Assembly: GCA_005502925.1 (NCBI GenBank) | Contig: SCPD01000007.1 | Span: 124,001-188,000 of the forward strand | Reading direction: 5' to 3' | DNA: 64,000 nucleotides | Origin: Rhizobiales bacterium Y(2018) | GTDB lineage: Bacteria > Pseudomonadota > Alphaproteobacteria > Rhizobiales > Aestuariivirgaceae | Shown here: positions 26,170-34,672 of the stretch, piece by piece | Layout: each line of letters opens with the position of its first letter | Position numbering within the stretch: position 1 is the stretch's first letter | The notes under the pieces: generated by a model | Databases searched by the model: none | Told to the model about the DNA's origin: nothing | What the model saw: the letters and a program-made list of their open reading frames with translations, nothing else | Position numbers and translations under genes: made by a program

Positions 26170-26673
26170 ATGAACTTCACAATCCGTCCCGAGCGTCCCG
26201 CAGATATACTGATCATACGGCAGCTCACCGACGCGGCATTCAAAGGCGCCGACTACAGCAGCGGCGCGGAAGGCGCCATCATCGACGCCCTGCGCGCGGC
26301 CGATGCGCTGTCGGTGTCTCTCATCGCAACCATCGAGGAAGCGGTGGTGGGCCATGTCGCCTTCTCGGCCGTCACCATCGACGGCGCAGATATCGGCTGG
26401 TTCGGCCTAGGACCGGTCTCTGTCCGGCCCGACCTTCAAGCGAAAGGCATCGGAGGCGCCTTGATCCGTGCGGGACTGGAACGCCTCAGAAGCACTGGCG
26501 CCAAAGGATGTATTGTCTTGGGTGATCCGACCTATTACCGGCGCTTCGGTTTCGAGCATGATCCGGGCCTCAGTTATGACGGGGCTTCCCCTGAATATTT
26601 CATGCGGCTGTCGCTTGATGGCTCGAAGGCTTCGGGAAGCGCTGCCTATCACCCAGCCTTCTCGGCCGCCTGA
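26170..26673 (+). CDS. GNAT-family acetyltransferase, probable YjhQ-like antitoxin
   Basis: A 167-residue protein of the GNAT fold. GLGPVSVRPDLQAKGIGGALI (about residues 79-99) is the acetyl-CoA pyrophosphate loop, and IVLGDPTYYRRFGFEHDP is the C-terminal half typical of the YhbS/YjhQ subgroup. A strong AAGGAAGAG lies before the ATG, immediately after the toxin stop, so the two are co-expressed. By position and family it is the best candidate antitoxin. An independent N-acetyltransferase role cannot be excluded. Confidence 0.8.
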   Translation: MNFTIRPERPADILIIRQLTDAAFKGADYSSGAEGAIIDALRAADALSVSLIATIEEAVVGHVAFSAVTIDGADIGWFGLGPVSVRPDLQAKGIGGALIRAGLERLRSTGAKGCIVLGDPTYYRRFGFEHDPGLSYDGASPEYFMRLSLDGSKASGSAAYHPAFSAA

Positions 26674-26679
26674 CGATGA

Positions 26680-26714
26680 GAGGGTGATCCCGTGCAAGCG
26701 CGGATCACCTCTTT
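26680..26714 (+). terminator. Probable terminator after the YjhX/GNAT pair
   Basis: GAGG(G)TGATCC (26680-26690, one bulged G) pairs with GGATCACCTC (26702-26711) around an 11-nt loop, followed by only three T. It sits 7 nt after the GNAT stop. Confidence 0.5.
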
Positions 26715-26834
26715 CACGGAAGGCCTCACGAGATTGTCCGGCAGACCGGACAATGAGTTCCGGTGGCCAGGCTACCGGCTTCGGCCGTATCAGGCTATCC
26801 AGAGTGCGGACATCCACGACACCTCGGCAGGCAC

Positions 26835-27839
26835 ATGACGACGAATCCAAGCTGGCTCCTCAAACGCTTTCCCACCGGAATGCCGAGCCCTGACGACTTC
26901 ACATTGGAAGACCGGCCCGTCCCGGTGGCCCAGCCCGGCGAGCTGCTGGTCAGGACGCTTTGGCTGTCGGTCGATCCCTATATGCGTGGCAGGATCAGTC
27001 CCGCGAAGAACTACGCGGCCGGGGTGCAGATCGGCAATCTCATGCGTGGTGGCGGTGTCGGCGAGGTCGTCGCCTCCGAGTCACCGCTTTTCAAGACCGG
27101 AGACATCGTCCAGGCCGATGATTTCGGTTGGCAGCCTCACACGACCATATCCGCGGCGGGCGCCATCCGCCTCGACCCGGCACTGGCGCCGGTTCAGGCG
27201 TCCCTCGGCTGCCTGGGCATGCCGGGACTGACCGCCTATTTTTCGCTGTTGAAGGTCGGCCGGCCCAAGGAAGGTGAAACCGTTCTGATCTCGGCGGCGT
27301 CAGGTGCCGTCGGCCAGATCGCCGGCCAGATCGCGCGCCTCCAAGGATTTGACCCGGTCGCGGTCGCCGGCAGCGATGCAAAGCTCGAATGGTGCAAGAG
27401 CATCGGCTATCGGACCGGCATCAATCACCGAACGGCGGCGGATATGGTCGAGGCGGTAGCCCTCGCCTGTCCGCGCGGCGTCGATGTGTTCATCGACAAC
27501 ACCGCCGGACCCATCCACGATGCTGCGATGCAGAACATCAACCTGTTTGGCCGGGTCGTCATCGTCGGGACCGTCTCCCTCGCCGACCGCTTCGGCCAGC
27601 CGGACATTGGACTCAGGCATCTGCGCCGCATCCTCGTCTCGCGTGTCCGCATCGAAGGTTTTCTGCTCGACGATTTCGCCGCTGACTATGCCGCGGCCCG
27701 GGCTGAGCTTCTGGACTGGCACAGACGCGGCCTCTTGGAGACCCGTGAGGATGTCTCGAACGGTATCGAGACGGTTCCCCAGGCCTTCGTGCGCATGTTA
27801 AAGGGCGAGAACTTCGGCAAGCAGCTGGTCAAGATCTAG
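26835..27839 (+). CDS. NADP-dependent oxidoreductase, zinc-independent MDR (2-alkenal reductase/CurA-like)
   Basis: A 334-residue medium-chain dehydrogenase/reductase without the structural or catalytic zinc ligands. Landmarks are LSVDPYMRGRIS near residue 40, the nucleotide loop AASGAVGQIAGQIAR (about 155-169) and VDVFIDNTAGPIHDA. The family reduces alpha,beta-unsaturated aldehydes and ketones, a detoxification role. The start at 26835 matches the family N-terminus (SWLLKRFPTGMPS). A LysR gene follows 11 nt downstream on the same strand. Confidence 0.87.
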   Translation: MTTNPSWLLKRFPTGMPSPDDFTLEDRPVPVAQPGELLVRTLWLSVDPYMRGRISPAKNYAAGVQIGNLMRGGGVGEVVASESPLFKTGDIVQADDFGWQPHTTISAAGAIRLDPALAPVQASLGCLGMPGLTAYFSLLKVGRPKEGETVLISAASGAVGQIAGQIARLQGFDPVAVAGSDAKLEWCKSIGYRTGINHRTAADMVEAVALACPRGVDVFIDNTAGPIHDAAMQNINLFGRVVIVGTVSLADRFGQPDIGLRHLRRILVSRVRIEGFLLDDFAADYAAARAELLDWHRRGLLETREDVSNGIETVPQAFVRMLKGENFGKQLVKI

Positions 27840-27850
27840 CGGCGGATAGT

Positions 27851-28756
27851 TTGGAAAACATCGATGATATGATCCTCTTTGCCGAGGTGGCCGACTGCGG
27901 CAGCTTCACCAGAGCGGGCGCGCGTCTCGGCATTCCCAAATCCACGATCAGCCAGCGTATTTCGCAGCTCGAGGCTCGGCTCGGACTGCGTTTGCTCAAC
28001 CGCTCGACCCGCAATGTCACCCTGACGGGGAGCGGCCAGGTCTATGTCGAGCATTGTCGCCGCATCCGGACCGAAGCGGCGCTTGCCACGATGGCCATGT
28101 CCAATCTGAAGGACCAGCCGGTCGGAGCGCTGCGGATCACTTGCCCGGAAGTGACCGCCAGTTACTTCATGCCCGGCTTTCTGCGAGGCTTCTCGGCACA
28201 GTTTCCCAAGATCGAGATCGAAGTGCTGGCCACCAACGAGAACCTCGACATCATCCAGGAGCGTATTGATTTCGCCTTCCGTGTCGGCCCGGTGTCGAGC
28301 CAGGACTTCATTGTCCGCACCATTTCCTCGATCAGACGTATTGCGATCGCATCGCCGGAATATCTGGGCACCGCCGCACCGATCACCCATCCGGATGACA
28401 TGCTTCATCACCGCTGCCTGGTCCACGCCGCGCATCCCGAGTGGAGCTTCACCAAGGATGGCGCGCGATCGGCGTTTCATCCGCCGCCCGCCATGAAAAG
28501 CGACTCGATGGGTTTCCTGCTGCAAGCGAGCGTTGCCGGCTCAGGCATAGCCCTGTTGCCGGCGTATATCAACGCGTCCTTCAGAGCCACCGGCGCGTTG
28601 ATCGAGCTGCTGCCGGACTGGCAGGTGTCACCACACCAGATGAGCCTGATCTTTCCCAATCGGGACAATCACTCGAAAGCCCAGTCGGCATTTCGCGCCT
28701 ATGTCGAGGCCTATGATTTTTCGCGCCTGTCGTCGGGCCTGTTATCAACTTTCTGA
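27851..28756 (+). CDS. LysR-family transcriptional regulator
   Basis: A 301-residue regulator with the N-terminal winged helix (MILFAEVADCGSFTRAGARL, then IPKSTISQRISQLEARLG) and a C-terminal periplasmic-binding-like effector domain (about residues 90-295). The start is TTG at 27851, which reproduces the usual family N-terminus; the next ATG (27869) would cut into helix 1. Unusually for LysR it follows its probable target in the same direction. Its 3' end overlaps the convergent MFS gene by 46 nt. Confidence 0.88.
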   Translation: MENIDDMILFAEVADCGSFTRAGARLGIPKSTISQRISQLEARLGLRLLNRSTRNVTLTGSGQVYVEHCRRIRTEAALATMAMSNLKDQPVGALRITCPEVTASYFMPGFLRGFSAQFPKIEIEVLATNENLDIIQERIDFAFRVGPVSSQDFIVRTISSIRRIAIASPEYLGTAAPITHPDDMLHHRCLVHAAHPEWSFTKDGARSAFHPPPAMKSDSMGFLLQASVAGSGIALLPAYINASFRATGALIELLPDWQVSPHQMSLIFPNRDNHSKAQSAFRAYVEAYDFSRLSSGLLSTF

Positions 28757-30147
28757 AGGCTGCGCGCCGCCGTGACGATGCCGATCAGCGGCGCCAACGC
28801 GAAGACGGCAAAAAGCCAGAAGGCGGCACTCTGCGTGCCGGGGACGCCGCCCGGCTCGGTGAGGCCGGCGAGATTGACCACCATGCCGGCGAGCGCGGCG
28901 CCCAGAGCGGTGGCAAAGAGCTGGACGGTGGTGATCGCCGCCGAAGCGAGGTCCTGCTCGTCCCGGGGAGCGGCGTGCAGGATGCGGGTCAGGAGATGTG
29001 GCCAGCTGATGCCGACACCACCGCCCACCAGCAGGAAGGCAACGGAGAGTGGCGCCAGCACCTGCCATTCGCCCTGGCTCGCCGGCGGCATCAAGACCGC
29101 CAGCAGGACCATGCCGGCGAGCGTCAGCATCGGCGCCAGGCGCACTGCTTTTTCGGCGCGCCGGCCCTGATTGCCCGAGCTCAGGATCGATCCCAAGGTC
29201 CACCCGATCGATGTGATGACGGAGAGATACCCGGCGAGCAGCGGCGTCTGCGCATGCAGCACCTGCAGGAACAGCGGGATGAACATCTCGCTCGTCGTCA
29301 CCGTGATGGCGAGGAGCGACATGGTGAGGAACAGCATGCAGATGGGTGCCGCGAGGCTGAAGGCGCCGCGCGGCAGGAGACGTATTTTCGCCCTGCTCTC
29401 GACGAGGATCAAAACCGCCACCAGGACAAGCGCCGCGGCGATGCCGGCGATGTTCCAGACGAGCAGCGGCGAGACGCTGCCGACCGACACGACAAAGACG
29501 GCAAGAACGAGAAGCCCGAGCTGCGGCAGGGCCAATGCGGATTGTTCATCCGTATCCGGACTTTTTCGGGGGAGAATGGCAAATGCCAGGCCGGCGAACA
29601 GCACCGTCGCCGGCAGCATTGTCCAGAACGCGGCCCGCCAGCTGCCGAGCTCGGCGAAGGTGCCGCCGATGGCGGGACCCGCGAGCGTCGCCACGCCCCA
29701 CATGGCGGAAACGATCGCCATGGCGCGCGGCCACAGGGCCTCGGCGAAAACCAGCTGGATCATGGCATACGCGAGCGCGAAGAGAAATCCACCACCCAGC
29801 CCTTGGACAAAGCGTCCGGCCAGCAGCGCCGGCATGTCCGGCGCCACGGCGCAGATCAGCGTCCCGAGGCCGAAGAGGCCGGCCGCAACCGCATAGGCGA
29901 CACGTGGACCGACCAGGCCCAGGAGCTTCGCCGAGAGCACCGAGCCGATGATCGAGGCGACGATGAACAGCGTCGTGTTCCAGGCATAATAATCGAGACC
30001 GCCGATATCGGCGACGACCGACGGCAGTATCGTGGTCGCGACGAAGACATTGATGGCGTGCAACGCCACGCCGCCGGCCAAGGCCAGCGAGCGCACACCA
30101 TTGCCGCCGGAGAGCAAGGCGCTCCAGCCGATTCGTCGATTTGTCAT
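28711..30147 (-). CDS. MFS transporter (multidrug efflux type)
   Basis: A 478-residue integral membrane protein with about 14 predicted helices. Features include the cytoplasmic motif A-like GLVGPRVAYAVA, LAGRFVQGLGGGFLFA (motif C-like region) and many Gly/Ala-rich segments. It most resembles drug-proton antiporters of the DHA2 kind. The ATG at 30147 follows GGGGC; longer frames lack hydrophobic character. It lies 85 nt downstream of a TetR gene on the same strand, so the TetR protein probably controls its expression. Confidence 0.85.
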   Translation of the reverse strand: MTNRRIGWSALLSGGNGVRSLALAGGVALHAINVFVATTILPSVVADIGGLDYYAWNTTLFIVASIIGSVLSAKLLGLVGPRVAYAVAAGLFGLGTLICAVAPDMPALLAGRFVQGLGGGFLFALAYAMIQLVFAEALWPRAMAIVSAMWGVATLAGPAIGGTFAELGSWRAAFWTMLPATVLFAGLAFAILPRKSPDTDEQSALALPQLGLLVLAVFVVSVGSVSPLLVWNIAGIAAALVLVAVLILVESRAKIRLLPRGAFSLAAPICMLFLTMSLLAITVTTSEMFIPLFLQVLHAQTPLLAGYLSVITSIGWTLGSILSSGNQGRRAEKAVRLAPMLTLAGMVLLAVLMPPASQGEWQVLAPLSVAFLLVGGGVGISWPHLLTRILHAAPRDEQDLASAAITTVQLFATALGAALAGMVVNLAGLTEPGGVPGTQSAAFWLFAVFALAPLIGIVTAARSLQKVDNRPDDRREKS

Positions 30148-30232
30148 GCGCGAGCCCCGATTCAGTTGGCGCGTCTTTAACCCGAAAGAGCTTGCTTCCG
30201 CCAATGCGTTGTCATTCGGCCGGGCCTGCGTC

Positions 30233-30784
30233 TCATGGCGCGATCTGCTGCTGCAGCCGGCGCAGGGTTCGGCCGAAGACGGCCTTGTCATCGAGCGCCC
30301 GCGCCAGTGTGAGCGCCCCCTGGATGCCGATCACCGCCTCTTCGGCCGCGGACTTCGCCAGACGCGCGTCCATGCCGGAACGGATAAGCGCCCCTTCCAG
30401 CGCCATTACCCAGCGTTTGAAATAACCCCGGATGGCGCCGGCGAAACGATCACGCGTCTCGTCAAGTGCGAACGCGCCGATGAGGCAGACGCGGCGCCCG
30501 GACTGGAAATAACCGTCGACCGACTTCCACATGCGGGCGATCGCCTCGCGGGGTTCGCCTCGCTCCAAGGGCTCGAAGACTTGCGCGCCGAACCAGCCAT
30601 CGACATGGGCGAGGATCTCGGCCGCCATCTCCTCCTTGCCGCCTGGAAAGAAGTGATAGAGGCTGCCTTTCGAAAGCCCGGTGCGCGCCGTGATGGCGCT
30701 GAGCGAAGCGCCCTCATAGCCCAGCTCGCGAAACACTTCGGCGACGAGCGGGATCACATCGGCCTTTTCGAATACCTCCCGCAT
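30233..30784 (-). CDS. TetR/AcrR-family transcriptional regulator
   Basis: A 183-residue repressor. The helix-turn-helix lies at about residues 25-45 (ASLSAITARTGLSKGSLYHFF) and the C-terminal domain is all alpha, with YFQSGRRVCLIGAFAL resembling TetR_C_16/YcdC-like members that sense reactive or aromatic compounds. Its ATG directly follows the stop of the DUF1348 gene. The palindrome at 31282-31297, in the promoter of this operon, is its likely binding site, giving autoregulation. Confidence 0.88.
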   Translation of the reverse strand: MREVFEKADVIPLVAEVFRELGYEGASLSAITARTGLSKGSLYHFFPGGKEEMAAEILAHVDGWFGAQVFEPLERGEPREAIARMWKSVDGYFQSGRRVCLIGAFALDETRDRFAGAIRGYFKRWVMALEGALIRSGMDARLAKSAAEEAVIGIQGALTLARALDDKAVFGRTLRRLQQQIAP

Positions 30785-31249
30785 CTAAAGCCCCAGGTCG
30801 GACAGGCCCGGATGATCATCGGGCCGGCGGCCGAGCGGCCAGTGGAATTTGCGCTCGTTTTCCTTGATCGGCATGTCGTTGATCGAGGCGAAGCGGCGCT
30901 GCATCAGGCCCGAGGCGGCGAATTCCCAATTCTCATTGCCGTAGGAGCGGAACCAGTGGCCACTGTCGTCGTGCCATTCATAGGCGAAGCGCACCGCGAT
31001 GCGGTTGCCGGCGAAGGTCCACAGCTCCTTGATCAGCCGGTAATCGAACTCGCGCGCCCATTTGCGGGTGAGGAATTCGACGATCTGCGGACGCCCGACC
31101 GGGAATTCGGCACGGTTCCGCCACTGGCTGTCTTCGGTATAGACGAGCGACACCCGGGCCGGATCGCGGCTGTTCCAGCCATCCTCCGCCATGCGGACCT
31201 TGGCGGTGGCGGTTTCGAGCGTGAAGGGAGGCACCAGAGCTGCGGCCAT
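30785..31249 (-). CDS. DUF1348 family protein (NTF2-like fold)
   Basis: A 154-residue protein with the DUF1348 pattern: [19 protein letters not shown] near the N-terminus, [21 protein letters not shown] in the middle and [15 protein letters not shown] at the end. The fold is NTF2-like; members often sit with TetR regulators and are thought to process small toxic organics, without a proved reaction. AGGAGA precedes the ATG. It is the first gene of the DUF1348-TetR-MFS unit. Confidence 0.9.
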   Translation of the reverse strand: MAAALVPPFTLETATAKVRMAEDGWNSRDPARVSLVYTEDSQWRNRAEFPVGRPQIVEFLTRKWAREFDYRLIKELWTFAGNRIAVRFAYEWHDDSGHWFRSYGNENWEFAASGLMQRRFASINDMPIKENERKFHWPLGRRPDDHPGLSDLGL

Positions 31250-31277
31250 ATCGATCTCCTGTTAAACCTATTAACCC

Positions 31278-31306
31278 ACTCTAAACCGATCGGTTTACAG
31301 ATGCAA
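31278..31306 (-). promoter_or_regulatory. TetR-controlled promoter with perfect 16-bp palindrome
   Basis: On the minus strand a -35 box TTGCAT (31301-31306) and a -10 box TAGAGT (31278-31283) are 17 bp apart. Between them lies the perfect palindrome TAAACCGATCGGTTTA (31282-31297), a typical TetR-family operator positioned to block RNA polymerase. It lies about 30 nt before the DUF1348 gene. Confidence 0.75.
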
Positions 31307-31315
31307 GCAGGGCCG

Positions 31316-31347
31316 TTGAACCTTCCTCTCTTTATGTGTAGACAATA
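31316..31347 (+). promoter_or_regulatory. Autoregulated promoter of the GntR/UTRA gene
   Basis: TTGAAC (31316-31321) and TAGACA (31339-31344) are spaced by 17 bp. The -10 box lies inside the 15-bp sequence TATGTGTAGACAATA (31333-31347), whose complement TATTGTCTACACATA matches the two operators found at the ABC operon at 40106 and 40138. Repressor binding would cover the -10 element. Confidence 0.65.
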
Positions 31348-31379
31348 ACCGATATCACTTTTCATCCGGATTCTCACGA

Positions 31380-32141
31380 ATGCCCGCCAAGCCTGCCCGC
31401 AAGAAGGCCGAACCAACCCTCGCCCTCGACGGCAATGGCCCGATCTACAAGCAGATCGAGCGCGCCGTGCGCGGCGAGATCCTGAGCGGCCGCTGGCCGC
31501 CCGGCCACCGCATCCCTCCCGAGCACACGCTGCTGCAATGGTTCTCGACCACGCGCGCGACGGTCAGCAAGGCGCTCACCAAAATGACCGAAGCGGGCTT
31601 GCTGGAGCGCCGCCGCAAGCAAGGCACGATCGTCGCGCAGTCGACGGAATCGCATGCCGTCATCGGCTTCCTCGACATCCGCAAGGAGATCGAGGCGAAA
31701 GGGCGCGAATACAGCTACCGGGTGCTGCGCTCGGCGAAGATCGTCGCCGGCCCCAAGACCGCCGCTTGGCCGGAAGTACCGGCCGGCACGCCGATCCTGC
31801 ATCTGCAGGCCGTCCATAGCGGCTTCGGCAAGCCGGAAGTCCTCGAGGAGCGCTTCATCAATCTCGAGGCGGCACCCGATGCCGTCCATGCCGATTTCGA
31901 GGCCGAGACACCGAATATCTGGCTGCTGGCGCGCCTGCCCTGCACGCGCCTGCGCCATTCGATCAAGGCCGAGATCGCCACCGCCGAACAAGCCCAGCAA
32001 CTGCAGATTCCCGCCAATGGGCCTTTGCTGGTGTCCCGCCGCCGTACCTGGGCGGACGCCCTGCCCGTCACCTGCGTCAAGCTTGTCTATCCGGGCGAGC
32101 GCAATGAATTCGTCGGCGAGTTCAATCCGCTGGAGTCATAA
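31380..32141 (+). CDS. GntR-family regulator with UTRA domain (HutC subfamily)
   Basis: A 253-residue regulator with an N-terminal winged helix (IYKQIERAVRGEILSGRWPP, then FSTTRATVSKALTKMTEAGLL) and a C-terminal UTRA ligand-binding domain (about residues 95-245; ILHLQAVHSGFGKPEVLEERFIN). HutC-type regulators repress catabolic operons and are released by the pathway substrate or an intermediate. The same operator motif is seen at its own promoter and twice at the Opp/Dpp-type operon ending at 33416, so it very likely controls both. Its stop lies 4 nt before the M24 peptidase gene. Confidence 0.9.
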   Translation: MPAKPARKKAEPTLALDGNGPIYKQIERAVRGEILSGRWPPGHRIPPEHTLLQWFSTTRATVSKALTKMTEAGLLERRRKQGTIVAQSTESHAVIGFLDIRKEIEAKGREYSYRVLRSAKIVAGPKTAAWPEVPAGTPILHLQAVHSGFGKPEVLEERFINLEAAPDAVHADFEAETPNIWLLARLPCTRLRHSIKAEIATAEQAQQLQIPANGPLLVSRRRTWADALPVTCVKLVYPGERNEFVGEFNPLES

Positions 32142-32145
32142 GACG

Positions 32146-33273
32146 ATGAGTGAGCTGGCGCGCCGCAACCGCAAAAAGCTGATTGATCTCATCGGCGCCG
32201 GCGACAGGCTGATCGTCGCCACGACACCCGAGCACATCTTTTATTGCAGCGGCTACCGCAGCATGGGCTACGACACCGATCCGGCGCTGCGCATGGCGGT
32301 CGTAATCGACGCAGACCACGGCATTCTCATCGGCCATAAGGCGGATCACTGGGCCGCCGTCGAAGCGATGGGCGATGCGTTGGATTATTTCGCTTATGGC
32401 GCGTTCTTCTTCGACGAGCGCGACGTGGCGCCATCGGCCGGCTTCAAGAGCTTCGACGAAGCGCTCCTCGCTGCTATCCAGCAACTCTCCGGCGATAAAC
32501 GTGGCATCTTCTATGATCGCGCATCGGACGATCTGCCGAAAGTTCTCACCGTCACCGATGGCTCGGCCGTCTTCCGGCGCGCCCGGGCAGTCAAGAACAC
32601 GCTCGAGATCGACCTCATGCGCGAGGCCTCCGCTTTGACGGAGCGGGCTTTGGCACGGGCGCTCAAGGAAGCCCGCGCCGGCATGAGCGAAGCCGACCTG
32701 ACCGCCGTCATCGCGTCCGAAATGATCATAGATGGCGCCCAACCCGGCTTTATCGTTGTCACGTCGGGTGAACGCAGCGCGCTGGCCGATGCCTATTCGA
32801 CGACAAGACGGTTGCGCGGCCATGACATCGTGCGCATCGATGTCGGCTGCCGGTACAACGGCTACTGGTCCGACACCGCACGCAGCGCCTTTGTCGGCGA
32901 GCCGCGCAAGGACGCGCTCTTGGCCTTCACGGCGACCGCGGCCGGGCAGGATGTCGGCAGGAAGCTGGTCAAGCCTGGCATATCCACGGATATCGTGTTC
33001 CGCGAGACCGTCGCCACGGTGCGCGCGTCCGGCCTCCCCGATTACCAGCGCCATCATGTGGGTCACGGCCTCGGCCTCGAATCGCATGAATATCCGACGA
33101 TCTCGGCTGCCAACAATGTCACCCTCGAGCCCGGCATGGTGCTCTGCATCGAGGCGCCCTATTACCGGCCCGGTTGGGGCGGCGTGATGACCGAGGACAC
33201 GATTCTCGTGACCAAGGACGGCGCTGAGTTCTTCACCCACCTCTCCCGCGAGCCGATCATCATCGCGGCCTGA
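32146..33273 (+). CDS. M24 family metallopeptidase (Xaa-Pro dipeptidase type)
   Basis: A 375-residue pita-bread-fold hydrolase with all five metal ligands in place: Asp232 and Asp243 (IVRIDVG, YWSDTARS), His307 (VGHGLGLESHE), Glu336 (MVLCIEAP) and Glu350. It is therefore expected to be a real dimetal aminopeptidase P/prolidase-like enzyme. It is co-transcribed with the GntR/UTRA regulator, and with the oligopeptide-type ABC operon in the same predicted regulon it may cleave an imported peptide or N-acyl compound. The start at 32146 is 4 nt after the regulator stop, with GGAG upstream. Confidence 0.86.
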   Translation: MSELARRNRKKLIDLIGAGDRLIVATTPEHIFYCSGYRSMGYDTDPALRMAVVIDADHGILIGHKADHWAAVEAMGDALDYFAYGAFFFDERDVAPSAGFKSFDEALLAAIQQLSGDKRGIFYDRASDDLPKVLTVTDGSAVFRRARAVKNTLEIDLMREASALTERALARALKEARAGMSEADLTAVIASEMIIDGAQPGFIVVTSGERSALADAYSTTRRLRGHDIVRIDVGCRYNGYWSDTARSAFVGEPRKDALLAFTATAAGQDVGRKLVKPGISTDIVFRETVATVRASGLPDYQRHHVGHGLGLESHEYPTISAANNVTLEPGMVLCIEAPYYRPGWGGVMTEDTILVTKDGAEFFTHLSREPIIIAA

Positions 33274-33296
33274 GGCAGTTCGCCCGCTTCTTCCGC

Positions 33297-33408
33297 CCTC
33301 ACCCTGAGGTGCGAGCGCAGCGAGCCTCGAAGGCTGTGCTTCAGCAGAGACGCTCTATCCTGATGGGCGCTTCGAGGCCCGCCTTCGGCGGGCACCTCAG
33401 CGTGAGGG
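33297..33408. repeat. Large imperfect inverted repeat between convergent genes
   Basis: CCTCACCCTGAGGTGC (33297-33312) is mirrored by GCACCTCAGCGTGAGG (33392-33407), with a second arm pair CCTCGAAG and CTTCGAGG inside and a short hairpin CCCGCcttcgGCGGG near the right arm. The layout matches dispersed intergenic repeats of Rhizobiales. It separates two convergent genes and may end transcription from both sides. Confidence 0.75.
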
Positions 33409-33415
33409 ATGTTGA

Positions 33416-34642
33416 CTATCCTCGGTCGAGAATGGTGAAGGCCGCCTCGACGAAGCGATCGACCTCCTCGATGCTGTTGGACAGGCTCGGCGATACGTGA
33501 ATGCCTTTCAGCGACGGGTCTTCATCGACCACGAAGGCCAGCACGTGGATCTTGAATTCATCGAACAGCGCCTTGGTAAAGGCGGCATTCTCCATGCGCT
33601 CGACGGTGAAGGCGCCGAAGCCGGTGCCGGGCTTCGCTTCGATATCGGTCAGGATGCGGACCCGTTCATGGGCGCTGAGCGGAACGGCCCAGCGCTCACG
33701 CATATAACGCAGCCGCGCCGACTTCTCCTCCTGGCCGATATCGAGATTGAAGTCGATCGCATCCGGTATCGCGGCAGGCAGTGCCTTGAAGACCGATCCC
33801 ACTTCCTCGAACTTCTCGATCGACGATGCCGGCCTGTTCGACCAGCTCGCCCACAGCGGCCAGATATCCGCGATACGCTCGCGCCGGACATAGAGGAAGC
33901 CGGTGCCGCGCGGCCCGAACATCCATTTATGCAGGCAGGCCGCGAAGGCGTCGCAGCCGAGCTCATCCAGGCTGAAGCAGATATGACCGGCCGAATGGGC
34001 GCCGTCGACAAAGGTGAAGATGTCCTTGGCGCGCGCCAGCGCCGCGATCTTCGCTGCCGGCAGCACCTGGCCGCTCCGCGCCACGACATGTGGGAAGGTG
34101 ATGAGGCGCGTGCGATCGCTGATCAGCCTGGAAAATGCCGCCACGACCTCTTCGTCGCTTGCGCGCCCGAAAGGAATGTCGGCGAGCTTGACCACAATTC
34201 CCTCGCGTTCGGCGCGCTGGCGCAGGATGGCGAGATTGGAGTCGTAGCAGTATTTGGTGGCGATGACCTCGTCGCCCGCTTTCAGCGTCAGTCCGTTGAG
34301 GACGGTGGCGATGCCTTCCATGGCATTGCGATTGAGCGCGATCTCATCGTCGCCGGCGCCGAAATAATCGGCCAGGAGCTTGCGGATCCGCGGCGACGAC
34401 CCGCTCTCCTTCAGCTCGCGGAATGGCTCATGCACATCGAGCTCATAAGACAGCGACAGATCGACCAATGAGCGGACCCGGTCGCGCACCTGGACGGGCG
34501 CCGCCCCGCGCCGCGTATTGACGAGCTGCGTATGCGTATACATGGGCTTCATCAATGCCCGCACCGAGCTCCAATAGGCCTCGTCATCCGGCGCCTTCTT
34601 CAAGGCGGGGACAGCGGTAGCGGCATCATTCTTCAGCAACAT
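33416..34642 (-). CDS. Class V aminotransferase (isopenicillin-N epimerase/cysteine desulfurase-like)
   Basis: A 408-residue PLP enzyme of fold type I. FVDGAHSAGHICFSL supplies the aspartate and histidine that hold the cofactor, and the Schiff-base lysine lies in CLHKWMFGPRGTGFLY. The NRNAMEGIATVLNGL segment early in the protein is typical of the epimerase-like branch rather than of NifS. Members act as racemases/epimerases, lyases or transaminases on amino acids. It is the last gene of the Opp/Dpp-type ABC operon, so its substrate probably comes from the transported compound. Confidence 0.83.
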   Translation of the reverse strand: MLLKNDAATAVPALKKAPDDEAYWSSVRALMKPMYTHTQLVNTRRGAAPVQVRDRVRSLVDLSLSYELDVHEPFRELKESGSSPRIRKLLADYFGAGDDEIALNRNAMEGIATVLNGLTLKAGDEVIATKYCYDSNLAILRQRAEREGIVVKLADIPFGRASDEEVVAAFSRLISDRTRLITFPHVVARSGQVLPAAKIAALARAKDIFTFVDGAHSAGHICFSLDELGCDAFAACLHKWMFGPRGTGFLYVRRERIADIWPLWASWSNRPASSIEKFEEVGSVFKALPAAIPDAIDFNLDIGQEEKSARLRYMRERWAVPLSAHERVRILTDIEAKPGTGFGAFTVERMENAAFTKALFDEFKIHVLAFVVDEDPSLKGIHVSPSLSNSIEEVDRFVEAAFTILDRG

Positions 34643-34672
34643 GTGAAGGCTCCCGGAATAAACGAAAGAGAT

